Source of the DNA: Talinum fruticosum | Lineage: Eukaryota > Streptophyta > Magnoliopsida > Caryophyllales > Talinaceae | Assembly: GCA_021018815.1 (NCBI GenBank) | Contig: JAITYX010000128.1 | Span: 62,001 to 126,000 of the forward strand | DNA: 64,000 nt | Direction of reading: 5' to 3' | Shown here: piece by piece, positions 56,197 to 64,000 of the stretch | How the letters are laid out: each line of letters opens with the position of its first letter | Position numbering within the stretch: the stretch's first letter is position 1 | Made by a program: the position numbers and the translations under genes | Notes under the pieces: generated by a model | Databases searched by the model: none | What the model saw: the letters and a program-made list of their open reading frames with translations, nothing else | Told to the model about the DNA's origin: nothing

Positions 56197-58440
56197 CTAC
56201 AACTTTGTTGTGTAACCTATTCTTAATAATACATTCACTAACAAATCAAATGGTGCATACGTGCCATCATACTTGAAGCATATGAAGATATGAATGGATC
56301 GGGGAAGTGGGCAATATAGCCATTCGGGAGGCTGAGCGAGCATCTTATCGCGGATGAGTCTAATATCAATTTCGTCGAAGAAAAGTCCGTACGCCCTCAA
56401 CGACAACACGTCCATAAACAACATCACGTACACCCCGTAATCGTACCCACTACAACAACATTTGCCAACAATGGAAGCAGCCGTTAAAAGTTGATACAAT
56501 CACTATGGGATGCAACAAGTAGCTGCAGAAATAGTTCGTTCGCGTAAGATATGCACGGTTAAGTTGGGAAAAAGAACACCGACTTCTTTTGTTGAGGGCA
56601 TTCAGCGTGCTCAACTTCCCATGACAAAGCATCATCTATATGTGTGCATGCTTGCAATGCTGATGCAATTGCAACTTTCCGACACAACACACTTAGTTAG
56701 GGAAATATAAACTAATAGACAACGGCTTTCACTATACGACAACGTATCCTACACAAGGACGCTTACCGCTGCCCGATCGAGGTCGGACCGGTATTCTCCC
56801 TTCTTGCTTCTCGACGATGGCCCTTTCAAAGTTAGGGAGTCGTACACAAAGAATCGCCTGGCATGGAAGTCGGCAACTAACGAGAACCCAATGTCCGGCC
56901 TCCGCCTCTAGTAGGGGCATAAACACTGCAAACATACATTTATGAATAACGATAACTTGTACGACACAAAGCATTATGAAATACATGTGTTATCCACAGG
57001 TAGTTAAGTTGAAGGCTTACGAAGCGGACGGATTCATTGACATGATTCCGCAGCGTAACTCTGAATGGAAGCGTTCACATCCTTAGACTTCAACGTTGCT
57101 CGCTCACACAACAATTGTACGATTAATGGAGGAAATAGTATACGGTAAATAACGCACGGTAGGTTATGCCATTCCAAACAAACTCGCATTTGAGTACTGC
57201 AAGTACACGGTCTGCCGAGCACAAGTTCCCATACATATGCGAACGCTTTTGGAGGAGTGTCCCATATTCATTAACGGCAAGTCCCCCAATACGAGTACTT
57301 TTGCCACGTATCATATGCACCGCGCTTCGGGACAACATGAATGAGGGCACTCAACGTATCCCCAAATGCGTTTGGATTTAAAGCACAGGGAGTTTAACAT
57401 TCCTGCACCATGAGAATGTAGAAGTGAGTAACAAAGTTAATGCAAAACACAATGGTTCGAATGACATCGGTTGATTTGCATACCAATCACTTGGGTTTTT
57501 GAATGACTTGCATGAGTGACGCACCATAGCAAGGAAGTCGTTCTCCTCTTTTGACAAAGGCTTTGTCAAGTACTCCCGAACAGGCTAGTGGACACATAAA
57601 GTATGGTCAACCATCAAGTCTCAAACAAAACCACTTAACAAAGATGAATACGAATACCGGATTACATATGGCTAATTTACCTCCTTAGAGGGGTTTGTCA
57701 CCGACTCGAGCAAAATTGGCAGCCTGTATGTTGTTGTGCAAGAAAGACAAACAGAACGTATCGGCGAGACGAAGACAAAACTATGTAGTCATTGTCTTAC
57801 ACTAAAAAATTACATTCACATGTGTTTCTCACGTCCCTTACCTCCGTCGGGATTGTCATCATGGCCTTACCCCTTGAACGGGTCATGGGCACTTGTAGGT
57901 GGTACATTTCCCTTTGCTGCACGTGCATGTCCCAGCTTGGACGGGTCGGTATATGGTGAAGACTGCACTTTCGAAGGGACTCTTCTTCTAGGGAAACATT
58001 TCAATCGAGACCCCACTGTTGATCGACCTTACGTGTCGAAGATTGTCCTCCAACGCCAGACATTATCGGTAGTTGGGTCTTCGTCCTTCCGAATACGTGC
58101 GGCGGCACACGGTCCCAGCACCGTTGTGACTTCCCGGTCCATCACGGAGCTCGGACACGTCATGGTGAACACTCATGCTACCCGCGGCATCATGGCCCTC
58201 ATGTAGCTGTACATCAGCGAGGCATCGTACACATGCCATGACTTGGATGAGCATCGGTTGCGTTCAACCTCATCTCCGGCTCGAGCAACCTCTGTCTTAA
58301 GGAATCACGCTCTGCACATGTTTTGCGATGACCTTCCTTCTCTGCGGCGTACGGGTCACGCGCACGTCGCAACCGCTCCTCCAAGCTAAGCACACCCTGA
58401 AAGGAAGAACAGAAGAATGCATTAAGAAGACATACACCAA
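56197..58440 (-). pseudogene. Ulp1-like C48 peptidase domain of the MULE second gene; catalytic Cys replaced by Tyr
   Basis: Right to left: a coiled-coil segment (58,214-58,440: GVLSLEERLRRARDPYAAEK, TCAERDSLRQRLLEPE), helical text with RSAVHMIRGKSTRI and CEFVWNGITYRALFTVYY (57,123-57,350), the catalytic His in EAGHWVLV (codons 56,888-56,896) and the Asp in FFVYDSL (codon 56,839-56,841, one frame away), then the Cys block, which here reads SGYDYGVYVMLFMD instead of ...YDCGVYV... The Tyr codon is at 56,437-56,439 (TAC for TGC, a single G-to-A change on minus). An active site without Cys cannot cleave. Related proteins in KIR-type MULEs carry an intact Ulp1 triad. The frame between His and Asp is shifted. 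Confidence 0.75.
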
Positions 58441-59573
58441 CGAGCGTCAAAGGACTATGAGGATAAGGGATCCCATAGCAACAAAGGATTACGGGAGGCA
58501 AGAAAATGAGTTTATATCTTCTTTGGGGTCGGAAAAAAATTTTCACAAACACGAGAACACCATACATAAGCAAACGGTACAATTTCTAGCTCACCATACC
58601 CATTTGCTTTTTTGTCCGATTTTATGTTGCTTCCTAAGTTGTATGAATTTGTGTATGTGAATAAATGTTGTCTTACCATAAAACAAATTAATTTATTTTG
58701 TTTCATCGAAAGGTCACGCAAATTCATTTCCAAGACATCATAAGAAAGCCCATAAAAACGGTCGAAGCCATGAAAACAAGAAACATGATTGACTCATTTA
58801 AAGCATTAAATTTCGGATGAGTTCGTCATATGCCTATATAACAACATTAATATACAATGAACCGTAATTCCTTTGTGAACTTGTCAATCTGTGACCATTG
58901 TTACAACATTCAGGAAATTTTATAGAATACAAGTTTTATTGTTTGCATTACTCCTTCTAACATATGGTACTCGATCGACAGTCTGTTTTTGTAAACTTTA
59001 CTACGACCGGGGTCACTTGTTATGGTTTTGTTTAGTATGAAGATGGCAACGGACAACAAAAGGCAATGAAGTTATGACAAACTCCATTGCTCCTCTTAAG
59101 TTTTCTATATAACCATGCATATGTTGTAATTTGCCGTGGTTTTCATGTTATGGCCACGGCATGAATCCAATACTTGTTTTTAATAGAAAGGGCTCAAAAA
59201 TCGTTACTAAATGCTTGATCCCCCATCTTTTGCTTGGCATCATCGGTTGTCTTTATGTTCATGTTTACTATATTAGTTGTTAATATTGGCATTAGGTAGC
59301 GAGGTAACCCCTCCCTCTTATTTGGTCATTCAAGCATTCTGTGTAACTCACCATGACACACAACTATTCTTCGCATGGGGACCATTGAATTTTATGGGAA
59401 GGAAGCTTTTATTGAAGACAAAAAGACAACCACACTTGCCACCATTATGCAAGGATGAGGGTACGAGGATTCTTTCGAAATGCAACAACTATGCACACAT
59501 ACCTCCGAATCCTCCAAATAAAGCGATACTCATCTGTCCGCATGTATTCGGAGACAACGCCCGCCTGACCTCA

Positions 59574-61002
59574 TCATCCCGTGGATGCGATGCAGTACAA
59601 GCTGCGGTTAACGGTGACAACATGCGAGGAACTACAAACGTGTTCAATGAAGTCTACCCATCCCGCCAATAACAAACAAATACTCGGTTTTCTCACCTCC
59701 TCCTCCGTTACGGACCGAACCATGGACTCCGCGTCGTAGTGGGGCGGGTGCTTGAACTCTACCCCAACTACGCAGCCTTGGGAACCGGTGCCCATCTTGA
59801 TTGCTATGCTTGTGTGGTATGCTCATAAAACCACAACTGCACAATAAAATCAATTAGTTTCACATGGTACAATACTTGCCATACATTGAATACACGGCGG
59901 GACGAAAACAATACTACTTCTTTAGCACCACAAGCTTCACGTACTGCGGCGGGACACGAAGCCACCAAGATTTATGCGGGAGAGGTCGGATGTACGAGCT
60001 TCCTCTGGGTATCTTCAATGTTCTCGACCACATCCCTCCAAATAGCTTCGACCCAAGCATACGGCCCAAAGCATCGGGAGCATCCGCGTAACGCGAGCAT
60101 ATGCCAATTTGCTCCATTAGGGGAACGCGGGAAGAATACCCCACTCAAGACTACCCAGCAATACGGCCTAAGCCACGGCCCGTTTCTTGCTCTGTTGTGT
60201 GCTCATTTGCCAAGTTCACCATACAATTGACGTACTTGCGCAAATAGCGCTTCTTCCCCAACCCACGTTGCACCATTGAGTCCACCCACTCCCTCTCCCA
60301 CTCTCCCATGCGGCTCATAAGTAGTGTGCCAATTTCTGCGACACTCGGTGGCCCATTCAAATCCACCTTGACCCTCGTGCCTGGCAGCCCGGTTAACATA
60401 ATTACATCAAACACGGTAAAAGGCATCCTCCTCCCTCCTATTCGAATGCCTTCCACCGAGGAACCCACCGCTTTATCAAGGCAAGGGTCAAGTGTCTATC
60501 GGTCTCCACCAGGCCATAATCAAGCACGAGTGCAAATGCCGTCCCCGCACGAGTTCCATATGGACATCATCCAAACTTACGTTCAATGTATCCAACGTTC
60601 CTAACATACATCCGGAACGGAGGATAACATCAACATCGTCCAAACATATACCCGTATGTACCCCCGTCCGGATGTACTTGTTGTCCTCTTCCCATACCGT
60701 CTCTCCATGTCCATACGGTCTCCCAAATCATGGTCATCCGATGTCCCCTCCGAGGTTGACATCGTAAATGCTGACACATCTTCGCTTTCGGATGTGTCTG
60801 TTTGCCCCCAAACAATGTTCGAACCCTCGATAACTCCATCACTTCCTCTTCTATGTTAGAAGTCCGCTGCTTTTTCTCCCTGGCAGATGTCTCCCCAGCA
60901 TCACCGACTTTGCCTAGGCGGCTCGGGTACGTCGTCTGTGACATTGATTGGATTGCTTGTGACGGCCTTTCCCGCTTGTTTCCAGTCATTTCGTCAACCT
61001 AC
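59574..61002 (-). pseudogene. N-terminal part of the MULE second gene: basic region and DUF1985/plant-mobile-like domain
   Basis: Exon 2 begins after an acceptor (AAATGTAG|GTTGACGAA, about 61,003) with MTGNKRERPSQAIQSMSQTT and Lys/Arg-rich text that could direct nuclear import (60,989-60,630). 60,151-60,468 carries GGRRMPFTVFDVIMLTGLPG, matching the (l)F-x-EF-x-LxTGL motif of DUF1985 and the related plant mobile domain. 59,914-60,144 in another frame has YAWVEAIWRDVVENIEDTQ, a later motif of the same family. The order DUF1985-like then Ulp1 is that of the KIR-MULE second gene. Stops and frame changes occur; introns may account for some. Confidence 0.65.
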
Positions 61003-62843
61003 ATTTGAGCACAACACAACAAACATAACAATATTTCATTCATCATACTCGTACTTAAAATTACAATAGTGACTGAAAGCCCTCAAAATACATCACCTAA
61101 CCACCAAAACTTACGTAATTTTCACATTGATTACAAAATTTGCAACTACTCAATCTTCCGATGTCAACTAACATTATTGATGATAACAATCCAACAAACC
61201 AATCAAACAATTGCATTTTCACATTTAATGTTTTACAATTACAACATTGAATTCAACTTCACAATAACTACAACTCATCATAGTATGTCATACCAACTCG
61301 AAACTACTCAATCCTAGGATGTCAACAACCATTATTGATGATAACATTCAAATTGTACAGACTATATTTAACAAGCCACTACCACTCATTTCAATATGTA
61401 ATACCTAATTAGCACCTACTCAATCCTACAATGTCAACAACCATTACGATGACAACAATCAAAAACAATCTAATACTTGCATTTTCACAATGCTCTACCA
61501 CTACAATTGTTCGTTTTACATGCCATAATAGCCAACAAAGTTCACTAATTTCAATATGTAAAGAGCATTACGCACCTACTCAATCCATGGATGTCAACAA
61601 CCATTACTCATTACAGACAACCCAATCGAATCCTAATAATCAAAACCATTCCTTTCATCTCAAAGACAATCAAATAACACGTACAATATCGATATCTCGT
61701 GCATTTCCTTTTATGCATTCTCTACCCCGTGTAATGTTCACACATGGCAAATTTTTTTGCTAGGGTTAGTCCTAAAACTTAATTAGAGATCCTACAAATG
61801 ACTACATTTTCCAAAGGTAAGCTACCAATAAGGTATGTCGGGGTGCCCTGAAGCTTGCCAATATGAGCTGTAATTATTCTCACACACTTGCAACAAAAAT
61901 ACAGCTACAATTACACTATTATGAGTAAACGAGGTTCGGTTACGTTGGGAAGATCCAACCGAATAACTCTATTCTATTCAGCATGCGGACCTATTGGAAT
62001 CATACCACCTACTAAGGTAATCCAATTATTAAGAACACTGCATAAACTTCCTTTAGCATCGGGAGGAAGGAAGACAAAGTTATTCCACTAGCTTGGCAGG
62101 GCATCTACTCTTCCAAACAATACACTTGGATTGGGGATAGCCAAAACAGGATGAATGGAACAACGAAGCTCAACAACAATGCCGGAACAAATTTCCACTC
62201 TCATCGACAAAACAATCATGGGGGAGGAGCAGCTATTGCTTTTGAATTGAAATCTATGTACTTGGAACCTTTTTCTCCATTCTATAATTATAATTATAAA
62301 ACACCTGAATCGGACTGTCGATCAATTACCAAAAGCGCCAGCCACAAGGGCCATACGGAGCATGCTCTGTTTTTTACTGTAATTTTGTTCTCTTTCTAAT
62401 TTCTTCACGAGTATTGTTTTCTAGTGATTTAATAGTTCTACTTGGGCTTCTATCTTGATCGTATGGTTTTAAATTAGACAATGTGATTGCAAAATACCGA
62501 GTTTCATATTCTACATATATCATTCGGCATAATATATAAGAGACAAGCAAAATTTACACCATTTTCGACCCTCCATTTAAACAATAACATAGCATATTAG
62601 CACACAAAATCCCAAACTTTATTCTCATAAATTTCTGCGATTTCTTCTCTCATGTCTTTGTCAGAGTTAAACTACATTTACATCCGGATTGAAATAGAAC
62701 CCACTTCCAACACGGAAAGAAATTCCATATTCACAACATATTTCATTCCAATTCTAAGAAATGAGACCCATTCTCAAACAACTTACGACCCCCACCCAAC
62801 ACAAATCGTTTCAACCAAAACCTCACAAATGCACGGAACTTAC
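61003..62843. other. Probable long first intron of the MULE second gene, with diverged tandem repeats
   Basis: Lies between a donor at 62,843 (minus) and an acceptor at about 61,003. Four loosely tandem units occur at about 61,143, 61,301, 61,413 and 61,577, each with CTACTCAATC(C/T)..GATGTCAACAACCATTA. 61,800-62,400 has mixed-frame short open stretches that I do not recognise. Confidence 0.45.
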
Positions 62844-63053
62844 CAGGTACAAATCGGCTTCGATCTCCTGTGATGTTGTTCCTCCTTCTTCTTCTCCCTC
62901 TTCTTCTCGGTCTACTTGGTTTCGCTCTTCTTCTCCGTCTACTTTGTTCGCCGTCTTCTCCTCGCCCTTCGTCTCCTTCTGCGTCTCGCCCTTCGTCTCC
63001 TTCTGCGTCTCGCCCTTCGTCTCGCCCTTCGTCTCCTTCTTCGTCTCGCCCAC
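62844..63053 (-). CDS. First exon of the MULE second gene with a charged tandem repeat
   Basis: ATG at 63,053 opens MGETKKETKGETKGETQKET and continues with two to three more KETKGE(TQ) units, then a Glu/Asp-rich stretch and SQEIEADLYL. It ends at a perfect donor, CTG|GTAAGT, at 62,844/62,843. The repeat is coded by tandem CGTCTCGCCCTTCGTCTC (plus strand) units at 62,940-63,060. A GA-rich leader (minus) precedes it, followed by the inverted repeat of the element. The repeat makes a highly charged, disordered N-terminus. The Ser/Phe-rich plus-strand frames here are artefacts of this repeat. Confidence 0.5.
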
Positions 63054-63255
63054 CCTCTACTTCTTCTTCTCGCTCTGCGCGGTGACCTATTCGTCGTTCT
63101 CACGCCCTCCTCACTTTCGTTCGACTTCTTCTTCTTCTTCTCCTTCTCACTCTTCCAGGTTCTGTCTCTTGCGCTCGGCGTTAATTGTTTTGAATTCCTT
63201 CGATTCCTTACACGGGAAGATTCAGTAGAGCCTCAAACACCGAACCACTATTAGT

Positions 63256-63390
63256 TAGGGCATTACTTGTCTTTTTACCATGCCAAACCTAATTAGCTTT
63301 AGTGGAGCCCACAAAAAAATGACCCATCTGAAAATCTGCAAACTACAGCTGTAAATTTAAATTAAAGAGCCACTCTAATGTAAATTTCCC
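63256..63390 (-). repeat. Right terminal inverted repeat of the 18.4-kb MULE
   Basis: Reverse complement matches 45,003-45,137; see that entry. The outer end reads GGGAAATTTACA on minus. Confidence 0.85.
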
Positions 63391-63400
63391 TTAATTTTTC

Positions 63401-64000
63401 TTGTTTCTAGCGTTCGTTGAAGAGATAAAAAGCTGGTCTACCTGGGAAGAGGAAAAACCAGCAAAGCCTTGGCTTTCTTCTCGTTTTCCACCATTGCTTG
63501 CCGAATTTAAGTGCTCGAATTCCAGATCTAGAACAAAATTCATCATCCCACGCCCATTCGTTCTATCTCCATCGCCGGAGTTCTGGTCGCGGTTCCTCTC
63601 AGAGTTCCCGTTGTTCTTTGTTTTCGGCCTCCGGTTGTTCCTTCCACTCCCACCACCGTTTCCCTGTCAATTGCTACCCCAATTCGTCAGGTAACCTACC
63701 AATTCGAAGCATTGGCTACGCTCATGACAAAGTTTTTAGCAGTGAGTGCACTTCGATTGATTCGCCCCTTGTCGATTTTCGGCGGAGACTTTGAAGGCGA
63801 CTCCTTCCACGGCCCGCTGAATTGCAGCTGTCCATCTTCACGTATCACTGCAACATATGCCTTGTTGAGGGTTGGTAGTAAATCTTGATTCAACAGACTC
63901 GACTGAACATTATTGAATCTCTTCTGATCTAGTCCCATCAAAAATTAATGGACTCTTTCTTGTTCGAGTATCACAGTAATGGACTTTCCACATTTGCATT
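63401..64000 (-). pseudogene. Copia gag fragment, runs off the window end
   Basis: From the right edge, MMGLDQKRFNNVQSSLLNQD then LLPTLNKAYVAVIRED fits the conserved end of Copia gag (FLMGL...QLL-x-DPLPSLNKAY-x-V-x-QEE). In another frame, at about 63,690-63,760, a zinc knuckle reads CTHC*KLCHERSQCFELVGY, with a stop inside it, matching the CxxC...GH...CFElvGYP pattern. 63,401-63,690 continues with a Gly/Arg/Asn-rich linker and a SSQVDQLFISS-like piece. Frameshift and stop make it non-functional. The MULE right end begins directly to the left. Confidence 0.8.

Larger units (their letters stand above)
45003..63390. mobile_element. 18.4-kb MULE with mudrA, GRF, Athila-ORF1-like and Ulp1/DUF1985 genes
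   Basis: Terminal inverted repeats at 45,003-45,137 and 63,256-63,390 match over about 135 bp. Left: GGGAATTTACAGTGCAGTACC, TTTAATTTAAATTTACAG, GCAGATTTTCAGATGGGTC, GGTAAAAAGACA. Right on minus: GGGAAATTTACATTAGAGTGG, TTTAATTTAAATTTACAG, GCAGATTTTCAGATGGGTC, GGTAAAAAGACA. A mudrA-like gene lies near the left end (+) and a Ulp1-type gene near the right end (-), the arrangement known for KI/KIR-type and CUMULE-like MULEs. A 9-bp target duplication is not evident (flanks TTTTTATTA and TTAATTTTT). The genes are all somewhat decayed, so the element is probably inactive. Confidence 0.8.

Noticed and set aside
57736..58206. 156-codon plus-strand frame
   Set aside because: No recognisable domain; it is antisense to the coiled-coil and upstream part of the Ulp1 gene.
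61790..62400. Possible organelle DNA insertion
   Set aside because: The less AT-rich text and short frames suggested plastid or mitochondrial DNA, but I could not match it to any organelle gene or RNA I know.
62761..63254. Ser/Phe/Leu-rich plus-strand frames
   Set aside because: They are the complement of the minus-strand charged repeat and its GA-rich leader. The minus frame has a start, period-three repeat and consensus donor.
44994..63402. 9-bp target-site duplication of the large MULE
   Set aside because: Flanks TTTTTATTA and TTAATTTTT are both AT-rich but do not match well enough to claim a duplication.
63401..63794. Two plus-strand frames of almost 100 codons
   Set aside because: They lie antisense to Copia gag, whose conserved motifs and zinc knuckle are on minus.
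1..64000. tRNA or rRNA genes
   Set aside because: Apart from tRNA-complementary primer-binding sites of retrotransposons, I saw no cloverleaf with A and B boxes and no rRNA sequence.

Overview
This window is eukaryotic, nuclear plant DNA, almost certainly from a eudicot. It is AT-rich, its genes have introns, and it holds subfamily-1 germin-like genes, an ACD6-type PGG-domain relic and plant-specific transposon families (Ptta/CACTA, MULE, Sirevirus-like Copia, Athila/Tat-like Gypsy, L1-type LINE). The species cannot be fixed from sequence alone. Nearly all of the window is transposon DNA, much of it decayed. Only three single-copy host gene traces are well supported, and none is clearly intact.

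Layout. 1-13.7 kb: a CACTA-type (Ptta/En-Spm) element on the minus strand, with a plant transposase domain, a DUF8039-like domain and a Ulp1-like C48 peptidase. It is split by an 8.3-kb LTR/gag-only Gypsy element (3.66-11.97 kb). The left LTR of that Gypsy contains a second, solo LTR, and its right LTR contains a small Tourist-like MITE. 13.7-20.8 kb: AT-rich spacer with small repeats, a possible minus-strand first exon (14.8 kb) and a germin-like protein gene (17.1-17.7 kb, minus). 20.8-22.0 kb: truncated Gypsy LTR plus the start of gag. 22-25.5 kb: MITE-like repeats and a degenerate PGG-domain gene. 27-32.8 kb: minus-strand Sirevirus-like Copia, heavily mutated and internally deleted, with an extra plant-transposon ORF beyond pol. 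32.8-36.3 kb: truncated MULE with mudrA (+) and a GRF-zinc-finger/membrane-anchor gene (-). 36.3-37.8 kb: TRIM-like Copia with a 188-bp interior. 37.9-39.9 kb: LINE ORF1 and endonuclease (-). 39.9-40.7 kb: foldback element with a near-identical half-copy at 22.4 kb. 43.4-44.0 kb: a second germin-like gene, clearly a pseudogene. 45.0-63.4 kb: one 18.4-kb MULE bounded by about 135-bp terminal inverted repeats. 63.4-64 kb: Copia gag on the minus strand, running off the end.

The most interesting object is the 18.4-kb MULE. Between matching terminal inverted repeats it carries a mudrA-like transposase (+), a nine-unit GC-rich hairpin array, an Athila-ORF1-like gene (+), a GRF-zinc-finger gene with a C-terminal membrane segment (+), and a convergent Ulp1/DUF1985-type gene (-) whose catalytic cysteine position reads Tyr. 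The smaller MULE at 33-36 kb also pairs mudrA with a GRF/membrane-anchor gene, which suggests a recurrent transposon-GRF partnership.
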